DNA from: an uncultured Faecalibacterium sp.
GTDB lineage: Bacteria; Bacillota; Clostridia; Oscillospirales; Ruminococcaceae
Reading direction: 5' to 3'
Assembly (NCBI GenBank): GCA_902463235.1
Contig: CABQER010000047.1
Span: 1-6,586 of the forward strand
Length of the DNA stretch: 6,586 nucleotides
In this document: positions 1 to 6,491 of the stretch, one piece after another
How the letters are laid out: each line of letters starts with the position of its first letter
How positions within the stretch are numbered: position 1 is the stretch's first letter
Notes under the pieces: generated by a model
The model's input: the letters and a program-made list of their open reading frames with translations, nothing else
What the model was told of the DNA's origin: nothing
Databases searched by the model: none
Made by a program: the position numbers and the translations under genes

Positions 1-1351
1 GATGTGCGCCGAGTACGCCGTCAAGACCGCCGGCAACAATCAGGCTGCGGTGTTCGCCGCCATGGATGACCCGTATCTGCAGGCCCGCAGCGCCGATGTG
101 CTGGACATTGCGCAGGCCATGCTGGACATTCTGCAGGGGGTGGACAACGCCAGCCTGCAGGGCACCGAGCCCAGCATTCTGGTCGCGGAGGATCTGGCCC
201 CGTCTGAGACCGTCCGCATGGATAAGAGCCTGCTGCTGGGCTTTATCACCCGTGAGGGCAGCTCCAACAGCCACACCGCCATTCTGGCCCGCAGCATGAA
301 CATCCCTGCCCTGATCCAGTGCAAGGATATTCAGGACGACTGGGACGGCAAGATGGCGGTCATCGATGGCTACAACGCCTGCGTTTACGTTGACCCCACC
401 CCCGACCTGCTCAAGAGCCTGAAGAAGCGCCAGCAGGAAGATCAGAAGAAGCAGGCCCTGCTGCAGGAGCTGAAGGGCAAGCCCAACACCACGCTGGACG
501 GCAAGACCATCAATGTCTTTGCCAACATCGGCGGCATGAGCGATGTGGGTGCTGTGCAGCAGAACGATGCCGGCGGTGTAGGCCTGTTCCGCACCGAGTT
601 CGTCTACCTGAACTGCAAGGACTTCCCCACCGAGGACTACCAGTTCGAGGCCTACAAGCAGGTGGTGGAGAGTCTGGCTCCCCGCAAGGTGGTCGTCCGT
701 ACCTGTGACATCGGTGCCGATAAGACCGTCGATTACATGAAGCTGGATCACGAGGATAACCCCGCTCTGGGCTACCGCGCCATCCGCATCTGCCTGACCC
801 GCAGGGACTTCTTCAAGACCCAGCTGCGCGCTCTGCTGCGTGCTTCTGCCTACGGCAACATGAGCATCATGTTCCCCATGATCACCAGCCTGCGGGAGCT
901 GCAGGATGCCAAGGCTGTTCTGGAAGAGTGCCGTGCAGAACTGACCGCCGAGGGCGTGAAGATGGGCCAGAACATCGAGGTGGGCACCATGATCGAGACC
1001 CCCGCCGCTGTGCTGATTGCGGACGAGCTGGCTGCCGAGTGCGACTTCTTCTCCATCGGCACCAACGACCTGACCCAGTACACCTGTGCACTGGACCGCC
1101 AGAACGCAAAGCTGGAGCCCTTCTTCAACCCCCACCACCCCGCCGTGCTGCGCGCCATCAAGATGACCATTGAAGCCGGTCACCGCCACGGCATCTGGGT
1201 AGGCATCTGCGGCGAGCTGGGCGCCGACACCGCCCTGACCGAGACCTTCCTGCGCATGGGCGTGGACGAGCTGTCCATGAACGCCAAGAGCATCCTGCCG
1301 GTGCGCAAGATCATCCGCAGCGTGGACCTGAGCAAGCCTTCTGAGAAGTAA
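1..1351 (+). CDS. ptsI: PTS enzyme I (phosphoenolpyruvate-protein phosphotransferase), 5'-truncated by window edge
   Basis: Enzyme I takes phosphate from phosphoenolpyruvate and passes it to HPr, the first step of PTS sugar uptake; it is a cytosolic dimer. The reading frame is open from base 2 to the TAA at 1349-1351, giving 449 visible residues. Compared with remembered B. subtilis EI (about 570 aa), the first visible residue corresponds to roughly residue 100, so the ATG at base 2 is internal and about 100 N-terminal residues lie off the left edge. Visible landmarks: phospho-histidine H91 in NSHTAILAR; the PEP-binding arginines in GLFRTEF (R197) and VVRTCDIGADK (R233); the Mg site glutamate E342 in MIETPAA and aspartate D366 in SIGTNDLTQY; and the C-terminal catalytic cysteine C403 in GICGELGAD. 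The usual GGRTSH before the active histidine reads GSSNSH, a variant I associate with clostridial EI. PEP synthase or PPDK is less likely because the order and C-terminus fit EI. A terminator follows, so it ends its own unit. Confidence 0.96.
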   Translation, partial: MCAEYAVKTAGNNQAAVFAAMDDPYLQARSADVLDIAQAMLDILQGVDNASLQGTEPSILVAEDLAPSETVRMDKSLLLGFITREGSSNSHTAILARSMNIPALIQCKDIQDDWDGKMAVIDGYNACVYVDPTPDLLKSLKKRQQEDQKKQALLQELKGKPNTTLDGKTINVFANIGGMSDVGAVQQNDAGGVGLFRTEFVYLNCKDFPTEDYQFEAYKQVVESLAPRKVVVRTCDIGADKTVDYMKLDHEDNPALGYRAIRICLTRRDFFKTQLRALLRASAYGNMSIMFPMITSLRELQDAKAVLEECRAELTAEGVKMGQNIEVGTMIETPAAVLIADELAAECDFFSIGTNDLTQYTCALDRQNAKLEPFFNPHHPAVLRAIKMTIEAGHRHGIWVGICGELGADTALTETFLRMGVDELSMNAKSILPVRKIIRSVDLSKPSEK

Positions 1352-1389
1352 TTCATCCGAGAATCCCGGTTTACCGTTCCCATAAAGCT

Positions 1390-1425
1390 CCCCGGCAGGG
1401 CATCCCGCTCTGCCGGGGTCTTTCT
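1390..1425 (+). terminator. Intrinsic terminator after ptsI
   Basis: A perfect 9-bp inverted repeat, CCCCGGCAG (1390-1398) and CTGCCGGGG (1410-1418), encloses an 11-base loop and is followed by TCTTTCT. The stem is GC-rich and starts 39 bases after the ptsI stop. The T tract is short and interrupted by C, so termination may be incomplete, but the next gene has its own promoter just downstream. Confidence 0.88.
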
Positions 1426-1453
1426 ATACCGGGCAAAAGTTTTCGGAAAATAC

Positions 1454-1482
1454 TTTAAAACGATAAAGCGAAATGCTATACT
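1454..1482 (+). promoter_or_regulatory. Extended -10 sigma-A promoter for the CDF-aminotransferase-icd unit
   Basis: TTTAAA at 1454-1459 (4 of 6 matches to TTGACA) is followed by a 17-base spacer and TATACT at 1477-1482, with TG at 1474-1475 giving an extended -10 (TGCTATACT). The surrounding stretch is AT-rich and lies between the ptsI terminator and the CDF start. Transcription should begin near 1488-1490, leaving a leader of about 46 bases. Confidence 0.72.
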
Positions 1483-1534
1483 ATAAGCGATGACAGGGTA
1501 TGCAGGTGTCCAGCGCTGCCCATGGAGGACCGTT

Positions 1535-2716
1535 ATGACTCAGTTTTTGATCCGTCTTTTCATCCGCCAGCCCGACCATGCGCAGGACCCTAAGGTGCGC
1601 GCCGCCTACGGCAACCTTGCCTGCTGGGTGGGCGTGGCATGCAACCTGCTGCTGTGTCTGGGCAAGCTGACCGTGGGCACTCTGTTCGGCTCCATTGCCA
1701 TCATGGCAGATGCCTTGAACAACCTGTCGGATGCCTCGTCCAACGTGGTCAGTCTGGTGGGCTTCAAGCTGGCCGGCAAGGCCCCGGACGCAGAGCATCC
1801 CTTCGGCCATGCCCGGTATGAATATCTGGCGGGGCTGGTAGTCAGCGTGACCATTCTCGGCATCGGCTTTTCGCTGCTGAAGGAATCTGTGGTCAAGGTG
1901 CTGCACCCCACCCCGGTGATGTTCAGCTGGCTCACGGTGGCAGTGCTGATCGCATCCATCCTCGTCAAGCTGTGGATGAGCGGCTTCAACCGCACCATCG
2001 GGCGCATCATCGGCTCCGAGACCCTCATTGCCACTGCTGCGGACAGCCGCAACGATGTGCTGAGCACCGGCGCGGTGCTCATTGCTGCAGTGCTGTGCCG
2101 CGTGACCGGCTGGGATGTGCTGGATGGCCTGATGGGTGTAGGCGTGGCGGCGTTCATCTTGATCTCCGGCTGGGGTCTTGTGATGGATACGCTCAGCCCG
2201 CTGCTGGGCGAAAGCCCCAGCGAGGATCTGGTGGACCACATCGAGCAGAAGGTGCTCTCTTATCCCGGCGTGCTGGGAATGCACGATTTGATGGTGCACG
2301 ACTACGGCCCGGGACACCAGTTCGCCTCCCTGCATGTGGAACTGCCTGCCGAGCAGGACCCGCTGGAGGCACACGACCTGATCGACAACATTGAACGGGA
2401 TTTTCTAAAGAATGACCGGCTTTTGGTTACCATCCACTACGACCCCATCGTTACCTCGGATGCTGCCGTGGGCGTGCTGCGCGCCCGCCTGACCGAAAAG
2501 CTGCGCCAGCTCGACCCGGCCCTTTCGCTGCACGATCTGCGCATCGTGCCGGGCAGGACCCACACCAACGTGCTGTTCGATCTGGTGCTGCCGGCAGGCT
2601 ATGCAGGGGATAAGGTGGAGCTGCTGACTCAGCTGGAACAGTTCATCAAGGAACAGGATACAGCCTACAGCTGCATCATCAAGGTGGAGCAGAGCTATAC
2701 GGCTGCCCACAAATAA
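1535..2716 (+). CDS. Cation diffusion facilitator (CDF) metal exporter, manganese-type metal quartet, extended C-terminus
   Basis: An inner-membrane divalent metal/proton antiporter of the CDF family. I start it at 1535, not the in-frame ATG at 1490, because GGAGG at 1524-1528 sits 6 bases before 1535 and 1490 falls at the predicted transcription start; the product is then 393 aa. Six hydrophobic segments are visible near 26-49, 52-78, 97-116, 128-145, 161-188 and 193-214. By alignment from memory to E. coli YiiP, the transport site is N62-xxx-D66 in helix 2 and D170-xxx-D174 in helix 5; an Asn in the first position has been linked to manganese exporters such as pneumococcal MntE, against His or Asp in zinc exporters. 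Site B residues D85, H88 and H92 (HPFGH) and cytoplasmic ligands H250, H267, H301 and D303 are all present. YiiP is about 300 aa; here about 85 extra residues follow and resemble a second copy of the cytoplasmic domain. First gene of an operon, 19 bases before the aminotransferase. Family certain; metal inferred. Confidence 0.93.
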   Translation: MTQFLIRLFIRQPDHAQDPKVRAAYGNLACWVGVACNLLLCLGKLTVGTLFGSIAIMADALNNLSDASSNVVSLVGFKLAGKAPDAEHPFGHARYEYLAGLVVSVTILGIGFSLLKESVVKVLHPTPVMFSWLTVAVLIASILVKLWMSGFNRTIGRIIGSETLIATAADSRNDVLSTGAVLIAAVLCRVTGWDVLDGLMGVGVAAFILISGWGLVMDTLSPLLGESPSEDLVDHIEQKVLSYPGVLGMHDLMVHDYGPGHQFASLHVELPAEQDPLEAHDLIDNIERDFLKNDRLLVTIHYDPIVTSDAAVGVLRARLTEKLRQLDPALSLHDLRIVPGRTHTNVLFDLVLPAGYAGDKVELLTQLEQFIKEQDTAYSCIIKVEQSYTAAHK

Positions 2717-2735
2717 ACTCTCGGGGGAAAGTATT

Positions 2736-3923
2736 ATGCTGAACGAGACTTATCGCGCGATGCTCGGCAATAAGAGCGTCATCCGCGAGACCTTCATGTA
2801 CGGCAAGCAGCGTGCTGCCGAGATCGGATATGAGAACGTGTTCGATTACTCGCTGGGCAACCCCAGCGTGCCCTGCCCGCAGGAGTTCACTGCCGCCATG
2901 CAGGATCTGCTGACCAACGAAGAGCCGGTAAACCTGCACGGCTACTGCCCCAGTCAGGGTGACCCGGGCTTCCGCACCGATGTGGCAGCGCACCTGACAA
3001 AGACCTTTGGCCTGCCCTATGAGCAGAAGCACATCTTCCCCACCACCGGTGCGGCGGGTGCCATTGCCCATGCCATCCGTGCGGTCACGCAGCCCGGCGA
3101 CGAGGTGCTCACCTTTGCGCCCTACTTCCCGGAGTACGGCCCCTATGTGGCGGGCACCGGGGCAGTCCTCAAGGTAGTGCCGCCGCAGGCACCGACCTTC
3201 CAGCCCAATCTGGACGCATTCGAGCAGATGATCGGCGAAAAGACCACCTGTGTGCTCATCAACACCCCCAACAACCCCACCGGCGTGGTCTACTCTGCCG
3301 GGACGCTCACCCGCATGGCAGAGATCCTGACCGAGAAGAGCAAGGCGTTCGGCCACAACATCTTCCTCGTCAGCGATGAGCCCTACCGGGATATCGCATT
3401 CGACGGCAAAAAGGTGCCCTACCCGGCGGCGTTCTACCCCCACACTCTCACCTGCTTCTCCTACTCCAAGAGCCTGAGCCTGCCCGGCGAGCGCCTTGGC
3501 TATGTGGCGGTGCGTCCGGGCTGTGAAGGCGAGGATGTGCTGGTGGACATGATGGCCCAGATCTCCCGCTTCACCGGCCACAACTGCCCGCCCAGCATCA
3601 TCCAGCGGGCCGTAAGCCGCTGTCAGGATGTGACCAGTGATCTGAGTGTGTATGAGACCAACATGAACCTGCTGTACGATAAGCTCACCGCGCTGGGCTT
3701 TGAGGTGGAGCGCCCCGGCGGTACCTTCTACATCTTCCCCAAGGCTCTGGAAGAGGATGCCAACGCTTTCTGCATGAAGGCCCGGGAGTTTGACCTGCTG
3801 CTGGTGCCCAGCGACAGCTTCGGCGTCAAGGGCTATGTGCGCCTTGCCTACTGCATCGATACCGAAAAGGTCAAGCGCAGCCTGCTGGCCCTTGAAAAGC
3901 TGGCAGCCGCTTACCGCAAATAA
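2736..3923 (+). CDS. Pyridoxal phosphate-dependent aminotransferase, fold type I (class I/II, AspB-like)
   Basis: A cytosolic enzyme moving an amino group between an amino acid and a 2-oxo acid through PLP. Length 395 aa, typical of the family. Visible PLP residues: the Schiff-base lysine K245 in SYSKSLSLPGERLG, R253 of the same motif for the cofactor phosphate, N180 in NTPNNPTG, D214 and Y217 in VSDEPYRDI, and R369 in GYVRLAY for the substrate carboxylate. The common GWRxG motif after the lysine reads PGERLGY, which marks a clostridial subgroup whose substrate I cannot assign; aspartate, alanine or aromatic substrates are all possible, so no symbol is given. The start ATG at 2736 has a G-rich ribosome binding site (GGGGGAAAG, 2723-2731) and lies 19 bases after the CDF stop, so the two are almost certainly co-transcribed. 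icd follows after 84 bases with no clear promoter between, suggesting a link to 2-oxoglutarate/glutamate, which is inference. Confidence 0.93.
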   Translation: MLNETYRAMLGNKSVIRETFMYGKQRAAEIGYENVFDYSLGNPSVPCPQEFTAAMQDLLTNEEPVNLHGYCPSQGDPGFRTDVAAHLTKTFGLPYEQKHIFPTTGAAGAIAHAIRAVTQPGDEVLTFAPYFPEYGPYVAGTGAVLKVVPPQAPTFQPNLDAFEQMIGEKTTCVLINTPNNPTGVVYSAGTLTRMAEILTEKSKAFGHNIFLVSDEPYRDIAFDGKKVPYPAAFYPHTLTCFSYSKSLSLPGERLGYVAVRPGCEGEDVLVDMMAQISRFTGHNCPPSIIQRAVSRCQDVTSDLSVYETNMNLLYDKLTALGFEVERPGGTFYIFPKALEEDANAFCMKAREFDLLLVPSDSFGVKGYVRLAYCIDTEKVKRSLLALEKLAAAYRK

Positions 3924-3928
3924 ACATT

Positions 3929-3958
3929 CTGCCGAACTGCCCGCGCGGCATCTGGCAG
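3929..3958 (+). other. Hairpin in the aminotransferase-icd intergenic gap
   Basis: CTGCC (3929-3933) pairs with GGCAG (3954-3958) and, after a small internal loop, TGCC (3938-3941) pairs with GGCA (3947-3950) around a CGCGC loop. It begins 6 bases after the aminotransferase stop. No T run follows, so it is unlikely to be a complete intrinsic terminator; it could be a processing or mRNA-stability element, or chance pairing in GC-rich sequence. Confidence 0.35.
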
Positions 3959-4007
3959 TGCAGCGCGGCTGGAGAAACGATCCAAAGAGAGGAAAGGGAA
4001 CCCTGCT

Positions 4008-5219
4008 ATGGAAAAGATCAAAATGACCACGCCCCTCGTCGAGATGGACGGCGACGAAATGACCCGCATTCTGTGGAAGATGATCAAGGACGAACTGATC
4101 CTTCCGTTTGTGGACCTCAAGACCGAATATTACGATCTGGGCCTGCCCAACCGCGACGCTACCGCCGACAAGGTGACCATGGATGCCGCCCTTGCCAACA
4201 AGAAGTACGGCGTTTCGGTCAAGTGCGCCACCATCACTCCCAATGCCCAGCGCATGGACGAGTATAAGCTGCATGAGATGTGGAAAAGCCCCAACGGCAC
4301 CATCCGCGCGGTGCTGGACGGCACCGTGTTCCGCGCACCCATCATGATCGACAGCATCAAGCCGGTGGTCAAAAACTGGAAAAAGCCCATCACCATTGCC
4401 CGCCACGCCTACGGCGATGTGTACAAGTGCACTGAGCTCCGCATCCCGGGTGCAGGCAAGGCTGAACTGGTGTTCACCGGTGCCGATGGCTCTGAGCAGC
4501 GCGCCACCGTCTTTGACTTTGAGGGCGCTGGCGTTCTGCAGGGCCAGTACAACAAGGATGATTCCATCCGCAGCTTTGCCCGCAGCTGCTTCAACTACGC
4601 ACTGGATGTGAAGCAGGATCTGTGGTTCGGCGCAAAGGATACCATCTCCAAGAAGTATGACCACACCTTCAAGGATATCTTCCAGGAGGTGTACGATGCC
4701 GAGTATAAGGCAAAGTTCGAGGCCGCAGGCATCACCTACTTCTACAGCCTCATTGACGATATCGTTGCCCGCGTCATTCGCAGCGAGGGCGGCTTTGTCT
4801 GGGCCTGCAAGAACTACGACGGTGACGTGATGAGCGATATGGTCTCCACTGCCTTTGGCTCTCTGGCTATGATGACCAGCGTGCTGGTCAGCCCGGACGG
4901 CAAATACGAGTTCGAGGCCGCCCACGGCACCGTCACCCGCCATTACTACAAGTACCTGAAGGGCGAAAAGACCTCCACTAACCCCATGGCTACCATCTTT
5001 GCGTGGTCTGGCGCGTTTAAGAAGCGCGGTGAACTGGACGGCCTGCCGGAGCTGGTGAAGTTTGGCGAGGCACTGGAAGCCGCCAGCCTGCAGACCCTGA
5101 ACGACGGCATCATGACGAAAGACCTGTGCGGTCTGGCTGAGGGCATCACCCCCACCGCTGTGGACAGCGAGGGCTTTATCAAGGCCATCCGCACCCGTCT
5201 GGAAGCCAAGCTGGCATAA
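4008..5219 (+). CDS. icd: NADP-dependent isocitrate dehydrogenase, homodimeric eukaryote-like (type II) form
   Basis: Oxidatively decarboxylates isocitrate to 2-oxoglutarate, making NADPH and CO2, in the cytosol with Mg or Mn. The 403-aa product aligns nearly end to end with remembered human IDH1 (414 aa) and not with the E. coli-type enzyme. Visible features: substrate-binding SPNGT (94-98), R100 and R109, the R132 loop in ARHAYGDVY (human R132 equivalent), catalytic K210, metal ligands D273 and D277 in NYDGDVMSD with D250 or D251 from the partner subunit, and the NADP site HGTVTRH (306-312), where R311 and H312 match the human residues that hold the 2'-phosphate. This supports NADP over NAD. 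The start has purine-rich AGAGAGGAAAGGGA (3986-3999) upstream, with AAGGGA 8 bases from ATG. Third gene of the CDF-aminotransferase unit, closed by the terminator at 5243-5286. In a fermenter its likely role is supplying 2-oxoglutarate for glutamate. Confidence 0.96.
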   Translation: MEKIKMTTPLVEMDGDEMTRILWKMIKDELILPFVDLKTEYYDLGLPNRDATADKVTMDAALANKKYGVSVKCATITPNAQRMDEYKLHEMWKSPNGTIRAVLDGTVFRAPIMIDSIKPVVKNWKKPITIARHAYGDVYKCTELRIPGAGKAELVFTGADGSEQRATVFDFEGAGVLQGQYNKDDSIRSFARSCFNYALDVKQDLWFGAKDTISKKYDHTFKDIFQEVYDAEYKAKFEAAGITYFYSLIDDIVARVIRSEGGFVWACKNYDGDVMSDMVSTAFGSLAMMTSVLVSPDGKYEFEAAHGTVTRHYYKYLKGEKTSTNPMATIFAWSGAFKKRGELDGLPELVKFGEALEAASLQTLNDGIMTKDLCGLAEGITPTAVDSEGFIKAIRTRLEAKLA

Positions 5220-5242
5220 TCATCTCTTTGTGACATAAAAAG

Positions 5243-5286
5243 AAAGACCGGAACTGTAAGTGCGACCTACAGCTCCGGTCTTTTTC
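5243..5286. terminator. Strong bidirectional intrinsic terminator between icd and the convergent aroD unit
   Basis: AAAGACCGGA (5243-5252) pairs with TCCGGTCTTT (5274-5283), then one A-C mismatch, then CTGTA (5254-5258) with TACAG (5268-5272) around a 9-base loop. On the plus strand the stem runs into TTTTT ending at 5285; on the minus strand it runs into CTTTTTAT (complement of 5234-5242). It begins 24 bases after the icd stop and ends 2 bases short of the stop codon of the leftward small membrane gene, so it serves both units. Confidence 0.93.
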
Positions 5287-5287
5287 G

Positions 5288-5572
5288 TTAAAATGATGCG
5301 AACGAGCCTTGAATGTACCCGACAAAGAATGCAATAAATGTGCTGATGAGAATGCAGCCAAGCCACAAAAGGTCTGCGAGAAGCCGTTTGCCGGTCAACT
5401 GCTGGATGGTCTTTGAATAATCCAAAGCAAACCACAGCATGGCAGCAGAAAACAGAATGGAACTCCAATGAAGCCGAAAAGACAGCACCATGCTGAGAAG
5501 CACATAATTGATAAGCGTGTAAAAAATACTTCGCAAAAGAAGTTCTGGGAGAGCAGAATACTTCTTTTTCAT
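5288..5572 (-). CDS. Small hypothetical membrane protein, three predicted helices
   Basis: A 94-aa protein I do not recognise. Hydrophobic segments lie at about residues 11-31, 36-50 and 65-87, joined by short polar loops; the N-terminus is basic (MKKK) and R/K residues sit in the first part and at K55, K62 and R63. No cysteine pair, catalytic motif or signal-peptidase site is evident. The start is well supported: GAAAGGAGC (complement of 5577-5585) lies 5 bases before ATG (5572-5570). The gene begins 18 bases after the aroD stop on the same strand with no promoter between, so it is probably the second gene of the aroD transcript, and the bidirectional terminator follows its stop. Base composition differs: by my count 122 of 285 bases are G or C (about 43%), clearly below the neighbouring enzyme genes. 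Being real rests on the RBS, spacing and hydrophobic pattern; function unknown. Confidence 0.78.
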   Translation of the reverse strand: MKKKYSALPELLLRSIFYTLINYVLLSMVLSFRLHWSSILFSAAMLWFALDYSKTIQQLTGKRLLADLLWLGCILISTFIAFFVGYIQGSFASF

Positions 5573-5590
5573 AAAAGCTCCTTTCTGGAT

Positions 5591-6346
5591 TTATAAATGC
5601 AGTGCATCCAATACTTCGTTTACGACCTCCAACGATACCTGCCCCGGTGCACTGGCCTGCCCGGGATTGGCAAAGGTCATGGCGGAGCCAAGGGCTTCGC
5701 CGGAAAGGCGGCTCACCGCGCCCAGAGCTCCCATGCTCATGGTAATGATGGGAGTCTCCGGATGCCGGTCGGCCATTTCAGCGGTGGCAGCCAGAAGCTC
5801 CAGCACATCGGCACGGCTCTGGGGCATCACAGCCAGTTTGGGCAGATCAGCCCCGGCCTGCTGCATGGCAACCATGCGGCTCACCAGTTCGGCGCGCAGC
5901 GGCGTTTTATGGAAGTCGTGGCTGGAACACACCACTGCAGCCCCGGCGGTGTGGGCTTCTTCGATCAGCGCGGGAAGCTCTGCGCCCGCAGTGAAAAATT
6001 CAATGTCGATCAGATCGGCGCAGTCGGTGGCAAGAACGGTGCGGATAAAATGAAGATACTCTTTGTGGGCCAGAGCGACTTTACCGCCTTCGGATTTTGT
6101 GCGGAAGGTGAAAAGAAGCAGCTGATCCTTCAAGGCAACACGGAGCTTCGCGGCGCAGTGCACGATAGCCGGAAGGTTTTTTGCACCTTCAAAGCAATCG
6201 ATACGCCATTCCACACAATCGGCGCGCAATGTTGAAAACTCGGCAGCTTTTTTCAGAATGGCAGTTTCCGTGGGCTCTACAATAGGAATAATAACTTTGG
6301 GGCGGCCCTCGCCGATGCAGCAGCCGCGGATGTTGACACAGGACAT
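5591..6346 (-). CDS. aroD: 3-dehydroquinate dehydratase, type I
   Basis: Dehydrates 3-dehydroquinate to 3-dehydroshikimate, step three of the shikimate pathway to chorismate and aromatic amino acids; a cytosolic TIM-barrel enzyme working through a Schiff base. The 251-aa product is full length for the family (about 250). Catalytic and binding residues fall on the same numbers as in the Salmonella/E. coli enzymes: E46 and R48 in EWRID, R82 in FRTKSEGG, H143 in SSHDFHKTP, the Schiff-base lysine K170 in LPKLAVMPQ, R213 in VSRLSG, S232 and Q236 in the SAPGQ lid. Start: ATG at 6346-6344 with AAAGGAG (complement of 6354-6360) 7 bases upstream. It is transcribed leftward from a consensus promoter at 6406-6434 and is followed by the small membrane gene; no other shikimate genes are beside it in the window. 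Active enzyme predicted. Confidence 0.96.
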   Translation of the reverse strand: MSCVNIRGCCIGEGRPKVIIPIVEPTETAILKKAAEFSTLRADCVEWRIDCFEGAKNLPAIVHCAAKLRVALKDQLLLFTFRTKSEGGKVALAHKEYLHFIRTVLATDCADLIDIEFFTAGAELPALIEEAHTAGAAVVCSSHDFHKTPLRAELVSRMVAMQQAGADLPKLAVMPQSRADVLELLAATAEMADRHPETPIITMSMGALGAVSRLSGEALGSAMTFANPGQASAPGQVSLEVVNEVLDALHL

Positions 6347-6405
6347 GGCGCTTCTCCTTTATGTAATAAGTATAGCTACCTTATACAGGATACGGGGATG
6401 ACTCC

Positions 6406-6434
6406 ATAATACGTTCTGTCTGCAGCCTTGTCAA
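6406..6434 (-). promoter_or_regulatory. Consensus sigma-A promoter for aroD
   Basis: On the minus strand, TTGACA (complement of 6429-6434) is followed by exactly 17 bases and TATTAT (complement of 6406-6411). The -35 is a perfect match and the -10 matches 5 of 6. Transcription should start near 6398-6400, giving a leader of about 53 bases before aroD that contains the short imperfect repeat ATAAG...CTTAT. Confidence 0.85.
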
Positions 6435-6446
6435 GAAAAAGGCACG

Positions 6447-6470
6447 TCCTGTAACGGGTGAAAAACAGGA
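6447..6470. repeat. Inverted repeat TCCTGT...ACAGGA between divergent promoters
   Basis: TCCTGT (6447-6452) and ACAGGA (6465-6470) form a 6-bp inverted repeat around a 12-base spacer. A third copy of ACAGGA occurs at 6385-6390 in the aroD leader. Could be an operator-like half-site arrangement or a chance hairpin; no T run follows on either strand. Confidence 0.4.
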
Positions 6471-6474
6471 AGAA

Positions 6475-6491
6475 TCTTTGCGCTGCAAAGA
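6475..6491. repeat. Inverted repeat TCTTTGC-GCT-GCAAAGA between divergent promoters
   Basis: A perfect 7-bp inverted repeat with a 3-base centre. It lies 40 bases upstream of the aroD -35 and 26 bases upstream of the rightward -35, so it could be a regulator site for either. It is not followed by a convincing T tract on either strand, so it does not look like a terminator. Confidence 0.45.

Noticed and set aside
2..4. The ATG at base 2 as the true start of ptsI
   Set aside because: Family length and alignment place it about 100 residues into enzyme I; the gene runs off the left edge.
1490..1534. Upstream ATG at 1490 as the CDF start, adding 15 residues
   Set aside because: It lies at the predicted transcription start with no ribosome binding site, while GGAGG sits 6 bases before the ATG at 1535 and the added residues are not CDF-like.
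1488..1534. A manganese (yybP-ykoY) riboswitch ahead of the CDF gene
   Set aside because: The leader is only about 46 bases, shorter than that riboswitch, and I see none of its conserved loops; only weak pairing such as GCAG (1502-1505) with CTGC (1516-1519).
1481..2374. A 297-codon minus-strand open frame opposite the CDF gene
   Set aside because: Again codon-aligned with the sense gene; its translation is His/Gln/Ala-rich without hydrophobic or domain pattern.
2679..4943. A 754-codon open frame on the minus strand opposite the aminotransferase and icd
   Set aside because: It is codon-aligned with both plus-strand genes, so it stays open merely because those genes avoid TTA, CTA and TCA codons. 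The translation has no recognisable domain, and both sense genes have full catalytic motifs.
5597..6235. A 212-codon plus-strand open frame opposite aroD
   Set aside because: Codon-aligned shadow of aroD, no ribosome binding site, and composition unlike a real protein.
6475..6491. The 7-bp hairpin as an intrinsic terminator
   Set aside because: No adequate T tract on either strand, and no gene ends beside it: aroD starts to its left and the rightward promoter lies to its right.
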